A stretch of DNA of 64,000 nucleotides from Paralithodes platypus (GCA_032716605.1 CM064572.1:35973760-36037759); one strand, 5' to 3'. Counted from the first letter of the stretch, positions 20,330 through 32,404 are shown. Notes: a model not told the origin generated them from the sequence alone. Translations and numbers: made by a program.

Positions 20330-20620
20330 ACATAACCTCGTATCGGCCAGAGTGGAAAGAAGGGTGCTATGCTGGTATGGACACGTTGAACGAATGGGAG
20401 TTAAAAGTCTTACATAGAGAATATATGAGTCAGAAACAAGGGGAAATAGATTGAGAGGAAGACTTCGGAGAAGATGGAGAGATGGTGTGAAAAAAGCGTT
20501 TTCAAGATAGAGAGATGACTGAAGAGAAGTGGTGATGAAAAGGAATGAATGGAGAATGATTGTGAATAGATGAGTGATAACACAGTCGTAGGTCGGGCGC
20601 CAGTTGGACTAGGAAAATAG
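20330..20620 (+). pseudogene. LINE 3' tail: end of reverse transcriptase and 3' UTR
   Basis: The plus strand encodes VERRVLCWYGHVERMG and, after stops, RGRLRRRWRDGV. This is the C-terminal signature downstream of the RT domain in several arthropod LINEs. It ends in ggtcgggcgccagttggact followed by a (ttggtggtgatgg)n tract, a usual LINE 3' ending. It is 5'-truncated and inactive. An inverted copy is at 31638-31925. Confidence 0.65.
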
Positions 20621-20734
20621 ATTGGTGGTGATGGTGGTCGTGATGAGTGATTGGTGGTGATGGTGATGGTGGTGGTAGTGGTGATGTGGTGGTGATAGTG
20701 TTGGTGTGCGATTTATATTTAAGAGTATTTATAA
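20621..20734. repeat. GGTGAT-rich tract and Gypsy target site
   Basis: A degenerate (ggtggtgat)n tract runs to about 20708, then ordinary sequence ending in ataa (20731-20734), the left target duplication of the Gypsy element. Confidence 0.7.
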
Positions 20735-22436
20735 TGTGACGCCTCCCGGCGTTAGCAGAATGGTTGCGTGGGGGCATTGCAGCTCGCTAGCGCTCGCCAG
20801 GATGGGGGGATAGGCTACAGTTGTCCTAGAATGATCTGCTTTATTTCATTAGTGTCGTGTTGCCACAGACAGTCTAGAAATGGTCTTTGTTTTGGTCTGT
20901 GACCGCGCCTTATATTTTATATTCGCTATAATATAAATGTTGCTTGTGTGGGAGGCGAGCGAGAGAGTGTGAGGGAGTACACCCGGCAGCGAGGTGAGCT
21001 ATGACGCGGCTCGCTTGGGCGCTGACGGCGTTGGCGGGCGGGTGGTCAACTAGTCCCTTCCCGTCGCTGCCTCGTGTTCTTTACCAGCTCAGAGCTTGCC
21101 TGACACGCGTATCGCCTACATCCTTTGCAATTCTGTCCCCCATACTCGCGACTTTGCATACTATCTCTCTCTCGACTTCTCCTTTCTCATTCTCTAATCT
21201 TTATTAAACTCAACATCCCTTCTGGTTTCAGCATAGACGTTCACCGTCGACCAGTCGTATTGTACGCGAAGCTCTCAGATATTTCCATATATTAGGTTAA
21301 GGAGGTATTATGCTTTATTGAGGTTTAGAGAGACGGACTTTTCCGAGTGTGTCCTCTCTCGGGAAGGTTGTAGACCGGTATATGTCTCCCTTGCAAGGTG
21401 TTGAGTGATTCTGCTTGGTTATCTAAAGCTAGACTAGGGGTAAGGTTACTGTGTCGTTGTCTCCAATGTGTGCAGTGTTAGCTAAGCTCTGCACGACATC
21501 GACAGGTACTGTGGGAGCCTAAGTTGTCTTCGGGTTGGTTTACTTTGTGAGCACAGCGCTGTGGTGTGAGAGGGCCATAGCCTATCCCTCACAACATAGT
21601 GCTGCCTCTTTGTGTTGACTTCTGAGGGATCGCCAGGATAGAGCTAGGTACTAGAGACCTAGATTTATCAAAAGAGCATCCCCGTCATATAACGCAATCT
21701 TCATTATACCACCCTCGGACAACATTAGGCTACGAGCCGCATGCTCGCCCATTGTTGCCCTGCCTTGATACCCCCGCTAGACTTTATTAACTGAGCAGAC
21801 ACTGGTTAGAGATAAGCCCCATTATTATATGTATGCAACATTATTATTCACTGCACTTTTGAGCCGAGGTTGTTGAGTTGCACAACCCAAGTAGGCTGTT
21901 GCGTTGTGTCATGAAGCATTTCTTTACTTGTCGAGCATTACTACCTTTGCGCAGTCTTTATTATTCGCCTGCCTAATATTACTATATATCCTAGCATTTA
22001 TTGTGACCCGTATTCTGCATTATAATTGTTCAAGATTCTTTACGAACATCTTCCCAGCATCAGACTTATTTCAGAAGTTTCCAGTTGATGTTGCAGGACT
22101 AGCATTGCACTTTCTTTAATACAGGAGTGCCAGTTATTTGAGTATCTACCGTAATGTTAATTAATCACGTTAACTATCTTTTCTTTGTGTAACATAATCG
22201 AGTAATCTTTTACTGTTTGAGAATAGGCTGTTTCATTGAGCGTCAGCCTAGTGTGTGTGCACCAGTTACCGAGTCATAGGATACCTCGTTGTCCAGGCAC
22301 GACTCAGGGCGGTAATGGTGTTTTGTTTTCCAGTGTTTAAGGCAGGGGTTGGATCTAGTGTTACCGTTGTTGCTTTTTGCCATTATCTAGTCCCATGTTG
22401 AAGAGCCCTGTGTCTTTGAGAACCTGGATCGTAACA
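20735..22436 (+). repeat. Gypsy 5' LTR
   Basis: It starts TGTGACGCCTCCCGG and ends TGGATCGTAACA, 1702 bp. It differs from the 3' LTR by roughly 25-30 substitutions and small indels, for example ggggg/gggg near 20771 and catgaagc/cacaaagc near 21910. U3, R and U5 limits cannot be set from the sequence alone. Confidence 0.92.
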
Positions 22437-22438
22437 AA

Positions 22439-22456
22439 TGGCGACCTAGCTCAGGA
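22439..22456 (+). promoter_or_regulatory. Primer-binding site
   Basis: TGGCGACCTAGCTCAGGA begins two bases after the 5' LTR. The TGG start is complementary to a tRNA CCA end, and TGGCGACC resembles the sites assigned to tRNA-Arg in some insect Gypsy elements; the exact tRNA is an inference. Confidence 0.65.
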
Positions 22457-22655
22457 TCTTGTGAACTAAGAGATAATTGCAGGATTGTTGTGGTCATTTG
22501 TTTTATTGAGGAATATAGTGGGCACGTTAGATTTTTTTTGGCAAAGTAGTATAGCACTTGAGAGTCTTCAGACATTTTTGGCAAGTGAATAGTGCTACAT
22601 AAGAGCTTGGGTACTTTTTTTTTTTTTATAAACGTGAGAATTTTTGGTGGACACC

Positions 22656-24908
22656 ATGGGAGACGAATCAGATCATACTGAGGGTTCAGGGAATGATGCA
22701 GGCTCTGATGGGCAGATGCCAGGGGGGTTAGTAACTAGTGAGGAGGCCGCAAAGAAGTTTTTGGAGGTGCCTATAACAGCTGATCGACTAGAGGGAATTA
22801 GCAAGTATGGTCTACAGTGTTTGGCTCCCCTCATGGGGCTTAACCCCTAAATGTCGGCGCGCAACATAAGTCGAGTATAATAAATCTCGACTATCTGGCG
22901 GCGCTCGACATAGGTCGTGTGGCAATTTCAGCACGTAATGTTGCTGAGAGAGAGAGACAAGTGGTGGCAGGAGAGTAGCGAGCGTATGACTGCTCCAGAC
23001 CACTGCGGCAAACCTACTGACACGAATCCCACCTCCTCCCTCCCTCTCTCACTCGCTATATACGGAATTGTATGGGGAAAGTGCCGAATTACATGCTTTT
23101 TGCACTCGCATTGCGCGGTTGTTGCAAGAAAACTAGCCATCATAAAAGGATCGTTATGGTGTCATTGGAAAGCTCTGTTTATGCCCTTTCAGGGATAGAT
23201 ACTTGTTTTACGCTCTGGGTCTTATTTAGGCATGAAAATGATCACGTAAACAGCCCTATTTTGGCTAAAAACACCCCGCTGGGCGGTACATATAAATAAA
23301 CCGCCTAGCCAGCTAAATAAGGGTTAAGGTGGCTCAAGGCATCAAGAAGAACGATTTGAGGGCTTGCGTAGTGGGGGCGGCTAGTGAGGTCCAGGGTGGA
23401 GAGGGTGCTCGGGGACTTCTGCTCGAGCCCCCCCTCCACTCTACTCCCATCGGGACCTCTAGGATGCCGGAGTTTAGTACGTTCCCGCAGGCTGATAGCC
23501 GCTGGCAGCGTGGTTTAGGATCGCTGGGTGGGCCTCCAATAGTTGCACCTCCTCCTCAAAGTTTCACTACAGAAATGCTCTTCCAGCTTGAGATGGCTAA
23601 GATGCAGGCTGAGCATGAGGAATGTCTCGCTAAGGTTAAACAACAGACGGATCTCGAACTCGCTAAGGCTAAACAACAGACGGATCTCGAACTCGCTAAG
23701 GCTAAGCAACAGACTGATCTCGAACTCGCGAGAATAAAATCCGAGTCGGAGGCTGAGTCTACCAGGTACCGGGCAGATATCGATCTTGAGAAGACTCGGG
23801 TGGAAACGACAGGGCAACGTCTCGGTGGTGGGAATCGTGGGCATGATCAGTCTTTGTCGCACCTGTTGAAGCTAGTCCCTGTATTTGATGGGTCGGGTGT
23901 CACCGAATTTTTCATGAGATTCGAGAAGAAGTGCCAGGAACACCAGTGGCCTGGGGAGAAGTGGGAGCCCTTGTTTCCTCTAGACTTGTGGGCAATGGAC
24001 TCAAGGCTTATGATGCATTGCCTATAGAGTCTTGTATTATCTATGAGGAACTCAAGGAGGCTGTCCTGAGAGCATGCGAACTACAACCAGAGACGTACAG
24101 GTTGAAGTTCCGGGGTGTTACCAAGGGACGGGAGAGCACCTTTTTGGACCATGCCCGGGAGCTGTCCGATGCTTTTGGGAATTGGCTGAGGTCGGAGAAA
24201 GCTACTACGTTTGACGACATTAAACAGTTGGTGCTTTTAGAGCAGTTTTTCAAATGCACGGGCGGCGACCTGACGTTAAACCTTAAAGAAAAGCAACCAA
24301 AAACTCTACAGGAGGCAGCTGAGATGGCTGACCTCCGGCTATCACTAATTCGTGGGTGCGGGTCTGCCCAGCATAGTGAGGCAGGTAACAAGGGGCGTAA
24401 CGCCCCACCCCCCCGAGTTAGTGATATACCTTATGCAAACAAGTACAAGAGCCATGATACCAAGACTGACCACAAGACTAGCACCGTCCCGTTTAAGAAG
24501 GGGCCGGGCCCTTCCCAGTACCAAGGGAAGCCCAAAGGGGAGTTGGAGTGTTATCATTGTCATAAAAAGGGGCACTTTGCAAGAGTCTGTCCTAGCAAAC
24601 CACCTACAGCAGCTGTGTCTTTGGCCTGCAACATTGGTGTGTCTCCGAAGTCGTCTGAGTTTGCCCGGGGCAGTTCGTCAGAGGCTGAGGCACAGCCAAT
24701 GCAGAAGCACCTGGGAGGCTCGACCCCTGCTCAGGATGTTTTTTGCGACCATAGAGGGCGGGGTTGCGTGATGTGGGCGGGGCGCAAGTATGGAGTAGAG
24801 GTCTTGCGTGATACAGGTGCTTCCCAGACTCTGATGAAAAACTTGACTGGCTACCCTATAAACGCGGCTCGGGTGGTAGTGGTGCAGGGTATTAATGCAA
24901 CTCGGTGA
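22656..24908 (+). pseudogene. Gypsy gag with start of protease, interrupted
   Basis: The first ATG (22656) opens an acidic N-terminus (GDESDHTEGSGNDAG). The frame is broken by a 484-bp TTAA insertion (22844-23327), resumes at 23328, and shifts by one base near 23965. Residues around 23600-23760 form a charged, repeated coiled-coil-like stretch (LAKAKQQTDLE repeated three times). Downstream, FLDHARELSDAFGNWL and neighbouring helices look like the SCAN-related capsid region. CYHCHKKGHFARVC (24548-24590) is a CCHC zinc knuckle for RNA binding. The aspartic protease begins with RDTGAS (GAT at 24810), and a TGA (24906-24908) ends the frame inside protease. Gag would assemble the particle; this copy cannot be made intact. 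Confidence 0.85.
22840..23327. mobile_element. TTAA-flanked MITE inside Gypsy gag, copy 1
   Basis: TTAA stands at 22840-22843 and 23324-23327. Ends are CCCCTAAATGTCGGCG and, reversed, CCCTTATTTAGCTGGC. It is homologous along its length to 51469-51954, including cgctctgggt, a gagagagaga run and gctgggcggtacata near the right end. Removing it with one TTAA leaves gag in a single frame across the junction, which fixes its limits. Non-coding, about 480 bp. Confidence 0.85.
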
Positions 24909-26615
24909 TACCCGCTGGTGCGGTTGGAGTTGGAGGTGGATGGTGTGGCACGTGAATTGGATGTCGGGATTGTGGAGGAACTGCCAGTGGAGGGCGTCGA
25001 CCTTCTTCTCGGCAACGACTTTGCAATGCCCGCTTCTGAGGTTCTACCCTTAGTCGTTGCCGAGAGGCCGGCCGACATGAGTAGGGAAGAGCAAGAGTGG
25101 GTCGAGCGGTGCCAGACACAACCCATGGCGTGTGTTGTCACCCGAGCTCGGGCAGCTAAAGTGTCACAGTCTAGTCCTCCGTCTTCAGACCAGCGGAGGA
25201 ACGATCAACAGGAGGAGGCTAAAGCTGGAGTTGGTTTTAAGAGTTTTGACTCGGCGGCTCTCCTGGGTGATTCAGAATTAGCACCATTACTTAATTCTGG
25301 AGTAGCCCCTGGGCCTGTCATCGAGAGTGACGAGGCTGGGCATGACGAGTCTCCACGACAGCAACGTTATGTACATCGAGAGAGACAGAGGGAGCAGCCC
25401 AGTATCGGGGAAGGTCATGCATTGCTCCGGGAGCAGTTAGATCGCTTGGCACCCTCAGATATACGTCGGTTGCAACTAGAGGACCCTGAGCTCCAAACGT
25501 GTGCTAATGGAGCTGTAGAGTTCGACGAGGATGGCGATGCACAGCCAGGAGATTTTTTTTATTTAGAAGGCATCCTCTATAGGCGTTTTCAAGACCCTAA
25601 ACGTAGTTGGCAAGAGGGGTCCGGAATAGTGGACCAGTTGGTGGTGCCACGGGAGTGCAGGGATAGCCTACTGAGGTTGGCGCATGACATACCACTGGCA
25701 GGACATCTAGGGGTGAGAAAAACGGTGGCGGCTTTAGAAAAATTGTTTTGGTGGCCGGGGTTGAAGGGGCAGGTGGTAACCTGGATAGCAAGGTGTTATA
25801 CGTGCCAGAGGGTTGGAAAACCTAACCAAACAATTCCGAGAGCCCCGTTGCACCGCATTCCTGTCAGTGGACCGCCCTTCAGTAAAGTCATCATTGATAT
25901 GGTCGGACCCCTACCCCCTACTAGTGCCGGTAATAAATTTATATTAACTATCATGGATGTGGCCACTCGTTATCCTGATGCATATCCAATGAGAAATGGC
26001 ACAGCGAAAACTGTTGTCCGGAACCTGCTCTTGTATTGCTCGCGGTATGGTTACCCGCAAGAGGTGCAATCGGACCAAGGTTCTAATTTTACATCTAATC
26101 TGTTCAAACAAACTATGATTCAGCATGGCATCAGCACTGTCGTCTCTTCTGCGTATCACCCAGAGAGTCAAGGGGTGTTGGAGAGGTGGCACGCCATGCT
26201 GAAAAGCATGCTTTGATGTTACTGCGCAGAGAACGGAAAGGATTGGGACCTTGGTCTGCTGTATGTTTTGTTCGCGGCAAGAGGAGTACCTGGAGAGAGT
26301 CTCGGTTTCAGTCCGAATGAGCTTGTTTTCGGGCATCAGGTGAGGGGCCCTCTCCACATGGTGAAGGAGATTTGGGAAGGTACCGCTAAGCCATGTTCTA
26401 TGTTGAGATATGTCCTCGAGGGCAGAGAGAGAATGCTTAGAAGTCTGGAGCTGGCCGGGCGTAATTTGGTGAGTTCGCAGGCCCGTATGAAGGACAGGTA
26501 CGATACTAAGGCGAAACTCCGGGAGTTTCAGGTAGGTCAAGAGGTGTTGGTCCTGTTGCCTTTGTCAGGTCATCCTCTGGCTGCCAAGTACGCTGGGCCT
26601 TATCGGGTGGTGTAA
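24909..26615 (+). pseudogene. Gypsy protease C-terminus and integrase
   Basis: This continues the gag frame after a TGA. LLLGND (about 25003-25020) closes the protease. After a spacer of about 200 residues the integrase begins: the H-H-C-C zinc region (HDIPLAGHLG, then CYTC at about 25794-25805), and the catalytic core with Asp at 25896, Asp at 26073 and Glu at 26181. The last two are separated by 35 residues, a proper D,D-35-E. AYHPESQG precedes the Glu. A TGA at 26214-26216 interrupts the core end, and the frame continues with FSPNELVFGH and a C-terminal domain to a TAA at 26613-26615. All catalytic residues are present. Integrase lying upstream of reverse transcriptase is the unusual feature. 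Confidence 0.88.
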
Positions 26616-28258
26616 AAGATCTTCGATCTAGATTACCTCGTTGCCACTCCAGACCGGAAGAAGCGTACCAACTATGCCACATTAATTTGTTGAAGGAGTA
26701 TGTGAGGCGCCCACCTGAGTCACTAGCTGTCCCTGTGTTGACCTGCTGCAGTCATGGTGGAGAAGGAGAGGGGGGCAGCAATGATCAGGTGGATGATAAC
26801 TGGGATTGTCATGCCTCGGCTGATCAGTGGGCGGGGAATTCGAGCCAATGTGCGCATGATGCTCTGGCGCACCTGCCGGAGGAACAGCAGGTGGCAGTGC
26901 AGCGCCTGTTCGATTCATACCCCACTGTATTTGCCGAGCACCCAGGCCTCACTACTCAAGCGGTGCATGATGTCGATGTAGGAGAGCACCCCCCCTTCAA
27001 GTCGATACCTTATCGGGTGCCACCCATTAAACTCCCAGCGCTCAGGGATGAGCTGGAGTATATGCTGGCGAGAGGCTTGATCGAGAAGGGAGCAGTACGG
27101 TGGACTTCTCCTGTCACTCTGCAGCCCAAACCTGATGGAAAAGTTCGGTTCTGCATTGACTTTAGGCGGTTGAACGGGTTGACCCCCACCAATGCATATG
27201 CTCTTCCCCGGGTGGATGACAGTGTGGATAAGATCGGGAAAGCAAGGTACTTGACCAAGGTAGACCTCGTCAAAGGCTACTGGCAAGTACCACTGTCTGA
27301 GCGGGCTAAAGAGGTGTGCGGGTTTGTGGTGGATGGCAGTACTTAACGTTGCAACGTGATGCCATATGGTCTGAAAAATGCACCGGCCACTTTCCAGAGC
27401 TTAATGAACGACATCGTAGCAGACATCCCAAACTGTACTGTCTACCTTGATGACGTGATCATTTATGACAACGATTTCCAAAGTCACTGTGAGCACATAG
27501 AAGCCTTATTTAGTCAACTTAGTAAAGCAGGCTTGGTGGTTAATCTGGGCAAGTGTGACTTTGTGCAAGCCACGGTGCAGTATCTGGGGTTTGTGGTTGG
27601 GTTAGGGCAGGTGAGCCCGCCCCAACAGAAGATACAGGCTATCGACTTGTTCCCCAGGCCGACCACCAAGCGGCAGATCATGAGATTTTTGGGTATGATT
27701 GGGTATTATCGCCGCTTTATAAGAGGCTATTCTACTGTGTTAGCTCTTTTGACAGATCTACTAGCCAAAGATAAAAAGTTCCGCTGGGCACCTGAGTGTG
27801 AGCAGGCGTTTCGAGTAGTTAAACACCTTTTATGCACTCACCCTATCCTCAGGACCCCGGACTTTGAACGACCATTTCAGTTGGCGACTGATGCCAGCGG
27901 AGTAGGGGCTGGTGCCGTACTTTTGCAGACAGACGAGGAAGGTCTTGAGCATCCAGTCAGTTTCTTTTCAAAGAAATTTAATTCAGCACAGAAAAACTAT
28001 TCGGTTGTTGAAAAGGAACTGCTGGCAATCGTGTTAGCGCTCAGACACTTTGAGGTCTATGTTCCTGCATATGGGCCAGTCGTGGTAGTGTATACCGACC
28101 ACCACCCGCTTAAATTCCTCAATCAATTCCACAACCGGAATATGAGGCTGACCAGATGGTCGCTCATGTTGCAAGAGTACAACTTAGACATTCGCCATAT
28201 TGCCGGTTGTGAGAATGTGATTGCGGACTGTTTGTTGTGGGTGGAGGATCCGGGGTAG
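26616..28258 (+). pseudogene. Gypsy reverse transcriptase and RNase H
   Basis: After a frameshift near 26670, a linker (26687-26940) leads into the RT: RVPPIKLPALRDELE, SPVTLQPKPDGKVRFCIDFR, YLTKVDLVKGYWQ, then MPYGLKNAPATFQ and the catalytic YLDD at 27443-27454. A TAA at 27344-27346 splits the RT. The connection domain has FLGMIGYYRRFI. RNase H carries LATDASGVGAG, VEKELLAIV and VYTDHHPLKFL with its acidic residues, and the frame ends at 28256-28258. In the family this product copies the element RNA into DNA and removes the template. The stop shows this copy cannot encode a full enzyme. Confidence 0.9.
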
Positions 28259-28763
28259 GCTACCACAGTATGTTGGTATAGCCTCCTGTCTTGGCTCGCG
28301 GTGTATTTTTGCGCTGGTTCTTGTTGGCTCGCGTGTGTAGCATCAGCGTAGGGTCGGAGGGCAGGAGTTGTTGGCTTTGATTAGAAGAAAATTAGGCTAC
28401 ATCTATAGTAGCCACCAAAAACAACATTAAAATAAAATATGAAAAATTAAATAAAAACCCTTTCTTTTTAATAATTAATTTTAAGATAATATTGTAGCTG
28501 AGTACTGAGTGGAGATGATTTTCCCTCAGTAAGCTGTGCTTCTTAAAGCTCGCTCTGGGAGCACAATGTTATGAATTAATGTCTTATATTTGGGAAGGGT
28601 GATAAGATTTGTTTATATATAAAATGTTGTATTTTTTGTTTTGTTTTAGGAAACTGAGCTTGCATTCCATGAGAGGCGGAGTGGTTAGGAGTGGCATATT
28701 CTAGCGACATTCTGCCTGTTCAGATATGGGCTCATGATTGAGTGTCCCATATCTTGGGGGGGG
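28259..28763 (+). promoter_or_regulatory. Gypsy 3' non-coding region and polypurine tract
   Basis: About 500 bp of non-coding sequence follows RNase H and ends in eight G residues (28756-28763) directly before the 3' LTR. That is the expected place of the plus-strand primer, though a pure G run is unusual. No envelope-like frame is present. Confidence 0.7.
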
Positions 28764-30466
28764 TGTGACACCTCCCGGCGTTAGCAGAATGGTTGCGTGG
28801 GGCATTGCAGCTCGCTAGCGCTCGCCAGGATGGGGGGATAGGCTACAGTTGTCCTAGAATGATCTGCTTTATTTCATTAGTGTCGTGTTGCCACAGACAG
28901 TCTAGAAATGGTCTTTGTTTTGGTCTGTGACCGCGCCTTATATTTTATATTCGCTATAATATAAATGTTGCTTGTGTGGGAGGCGAGCGAGAGAGTGTGA
29001 GGGAGTACACCCGGCAGCGAGGTGAGCTATGACGCGGCTCGCTTGGGCGCTGAAGGCGTTGGCGGCCGGGTGGTCAACTAGTCCCTTCCCGTCGCTGCCT
29101 CGTGTTCTTTACCAGCTCAGAGCTTGCCTGACACGCGTATCGCCTACATCCTTTGCAATTCTGTCCCCCATACTCGCGACTTTGCATACTATCTCTCTCT
29201 CTCGACTTCTCCTTTCTCATTCTCTAATCTTTATTAAACTCAACATCCCTTCTGGTTTCAGCATAGACGTTCACCGTCGACCAGTCGTATTGTACGCGAA
29301 GCTCTCAGATATTTCCATGTATTAGGTTAAGGAGGTATTATGCTTTATTGAGGTTTAGAGAGATGGACTTTTCCGTATGTGTCCTCTCTCGGGAAGGTTG
29401 TAGACCGGTATATGTCTCCCTTGCAAGGTGTTGAGTGATTCTGCTTGGTTATCTAAAGCTAGACTAGGGGTAAGGTTACTGTGTCGTTGTCTCCGATGTG
29501 TGCAGTGTTAGCTAAGCCCTGCACGACATCGACAGGTACTGTGGGAGCCTAAGTTGTCTTCGGGTTGGTTTACTTTGCGAGCACAGCACTGTGGTGTGAG
29601 AGGGCCATAGCCTATCCCTCACAACATAGTGCTGCCTCTTTGTGTTGACTTCTGAGGGATCGCCAGGATAGAGCTAGGTACTAGAGACCTAGATTTATCA
29701 AGAGAGCATCCCCGTCATATAACGTAATCTTCATTATACCACCCTCGGACAACGTTAGGCTACGAGCCGCATGCTCGCCCATTGTTGCCCTGCCTTGATA
29801 CCCCCGCTAGACTTTATTAACTGAGCAGACACTGGTTAGAGATAAGCCCCATTATTATATGTATGCAACATTATTATTCACTGCACTTTTGAGCCGAGGT
29901 TTTTGAGTTGCACAACCCGAGTAGGCTGTTGCGTTGTGTCACAAAGCATTTCTTTACTTGTCGAGCATTACTACCTTTGCGCAGTCTTTATTATTCGCCT
30001 GCCTATTATTACTATATGTCCTAGCATTTATTGTGACCCGTATTCTGCATTATAATTGTTCAAGATTCTTTACGAACATCTTCCCAGCATCAGACTTATT
30101 TCAGAAGTTTCCAGTTGATGTTGCAGGACTAGCATTGCACTTTCTTTAATACAGGAGTGCCAGTTATTTGAGTATTTACCGTAATGTTAATTAATCACGT
30201 TAACTATCTTTTCTTTGTGTAACATAATCGAGTAATCTTTTACTGTTTGAGAATAGGCTGTTTCATTGAGCGTCAGCCTAGTGTGTGTGCACCAGTTACC
30301 GAGTCATAGGATACCTCGTTGTCCAGGCACGACTCAGGGCGGTAATGGTGTTTTGTTTTCAAGTGTTTAAGGCAGGGGTTGGATCTAGTGTTACCGTTGT
30401 TGCTTTTTGCCATTATCTAGTCCAATGTTGAAGAGCCCTGTGTCTTTGAGAACATGGATCGTAACA
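28764..30466 (+). repeat. Gypsy 3' LTR
   Basis: It starts TGTGACACCTCCCGG and ends TGGATCGTAACA, 1703 bp, followed by the target duplication ataa. It is nearly identical to the 5' LTR. Confidence 0.92.
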
Positions 30467-30470
30467 ATAA

Positions 30471-31125
30471 CTTCCTCCAATACCTCCATCAGGCTATCAA
30501 TCCTTTCTTCCTTCAATCCCTCCTTCTATGTATCATTCACTCCCTCCATCTACCTTCCATACATCCTAACCTTTTATCCTTCCTCCAGTACCTCCTACAG
30601 GCTATCAATCCTTTCTTCCTTCCATCCCTTCTGCCTTCTTTCCATCTCTCCTCCTTTCACCTACTCATTCATTCAGTCCTTTCATCTACCTTCCACACAT
30701 CCATCCTTATATTCTGCTACCTTCCATTCCTTCACTATCAATCCTTCCTCCTCCTACAACCTATCCTTCCTTCCATCCATTCCTCTTTCATCGAATCAGT
30801 CCTCCCAATCTACCAAGCTTCCTCCAAATATCCATCCCTGTCTCCTTCAATCCATCCCTCCTTCCTTCCACCTCTCCTTCATCCAATCAATTATCCCAAT
30901 CTTCCAAGCTTCCTCCAAATATCCATCCTCGTCTCCTCACTCTATCAATCCTTCCTCCATCAATCTCTCCCTCCCTCCTGTCTGTCTATCTATCTATCTA
31001 TCTATCTATCTGTCTTTCTGTCTTTCTGTCTGTTTGACTGTCTATCTGTTTATCTGTCTGTGTATCTGTCTATCTATATATCTGTCTTTCTGTCTATCTG
31101 TCTGTCTGTCTATCTGTCTGTTAAT
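30471..31125. repeat. Pyrimidine-rich minisatellite and (CTAT/CTGT)n
   Basis: Loose repeats of tccatccctccttccttcca and caatcctttcttcctt lead into a (ctat)n-(ctgt)n microsatellite at about 30985-31120. Long frames across it are leucine/serine/proline-rich artefacts. Confidence 0.8.
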
Positions 31126-31637
31126 GTCTGTGCCCCCAGTCAGTGTATTATTCCCCGGGGTGCACTCCGGCTGTGTGGGAATGATCTAGCCAGCACCATC
31201 ACCAGAGCCGCCATGCCATTAAATGCAACTCACTCTCGCCCACCCGCTTCAGAACAGTGTGATCGCCCACCCGCTTCAGAACAGAGTGATAATGGACTCC
31301 TGGAAGCTTCATTACATTTATGTACTGTATGTATGTATGTATATACTCAGGCACATACCTGGCACAGTTGGCCGATTCGAGACAGAGCTCAAACCGAAGC
31401 AACAAAATAAATATAGAACTAAACACTCACATACACCTAGGTCGTCCAGGAGAAGACCCAGAAACCAAGGCACATTTGGGGTCCCCAGTATAAGACTCCC
31501 AGGTCCTAGAACTTCCAGAGAGGTTCCGGTCTCAGCAGGCAGACATGCAGTGGATCACACCATAATGCCTGCCCACATCACTTCAGGACATGGCCCTTCA
31601 TATATACACCGGCTCCCCGGGCCGGGCGCCTGACGGA
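31126..31637. other. Unassigned spacer sequence
   Basis: The only repeat seen is a short tandem pair, cgcccacccgcttcagaaca, at about 31236-31282. A 136-codon plus-strand frame (31223-31633) has no recognisable domain and is not called. Confidence 0.3.
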
Positions 31638-32404
31638 CTATTTTCCTAGTCCAACTGGCGCCCGACCTACGACTGTGTTATCACTCATCTATTCACAATA
31701 ATTCTCCATTCATTCCTTTTCATCACCACTTCTCTTCAGTCATCTCTCTATCTTGCAACACTTTTTACACACCATCTCTCCATCTTCTCCGAGTTCTTCC
31801 TCTCAATCTATTTCCCCTTGTTTCTAACTCATATATTCTCTATGTAAGACTTTTAACTCCCATTCGTTCAACATGTCCATACCAGCATAGCACCCTTCTT
31901 TCCACTCTTGCCGATACGAGGTTATGTTGTCCTACATTTATAACATGGCAAAATTACAGAAGGTTAAACAGCACTTGGGCTTTCGAGATCGATATCATTT
32001 CTTAAAATCAACTGGTCTCCTTCTACTAACTTATGCTGTAAAACAAATATATATTTTCTCAGGAAACTTGCTGAAGAAATACACTCACATATACATACAT
32101 AGGACAGAAGACAAGACACGACTGACACAATCACACACAAAACAGGACATACCTAGACAAATACATACACAAATAGAACACAAACAGATATATTATATAC
32201 ACATACAGACAGAACTGATACCAATACCCCTACACTAAACACACACGGTACTAACTGGCCTATAAACCCTTCACTGCATCCATTCTAGTTAACAATAGGC
32301 TCAATTACACTCTTCACTGCTCTCTCTCTACACAAGGGACAACAATAGACGTACCCTGGACTAAATACACGATTCCCAGACAACCAAACCAGTAGACCAA
32401 TTGC

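Larger units (their letters stand above)
17732..20620 (+). repeat. Inverted duplication, arm 1
   Basis: This arm is the reverse complement of 31638-34573 over nearly 2.9 kb. Both arms hold, in order, the BEL/Pao integrase end, the BEL LTR, a TTGCGAG-TIR MITE, an unassigned block and a LINE 3' tail. They differ by scattered substitutions and by an indel of about 60 bp just beyond the LTR, present in arm 2 (about 32620-32684). Shared order of unrelated elements argues for one duplicated segment rather than separate insertions. Confidence 0.85.
20735..30466 (+). mobile_element. Full-length Ty3/Gypsy retrotransposon with Copia-like domain order (Gmr1-like)
   Basis: Two LTRs of 1702 and 1703 bp are bordered by the 4-bp duplication ataa (20731-20734 and 30467-30470). 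Between them lie a primer-binding site, gag with a CCHC knuckle, protease, integrase, reverse transcriptase, RNase H and a G-run polypurine tract. Integrase precedes reverse transcriptase, whereas usual Ty3/Gypsy elements have it last. This inversion is the hallmark of the Gmr1 group, whose gag gave rise to the SCAN domain. Several stop codons, at least two frameshifts and an inserted MITE make this copy inactive, although its LTRs differ by only about 25-30 substitutions. Confidence 0.9.

Noticed and set aside
30407..31410. Plus-strand frames of 260 and 318 codons
   Set aside because: They lie over pyrimidine-rich minisatellite and (CTAT)n DNA and are Ser/Leu/Pro-rich with no domain.
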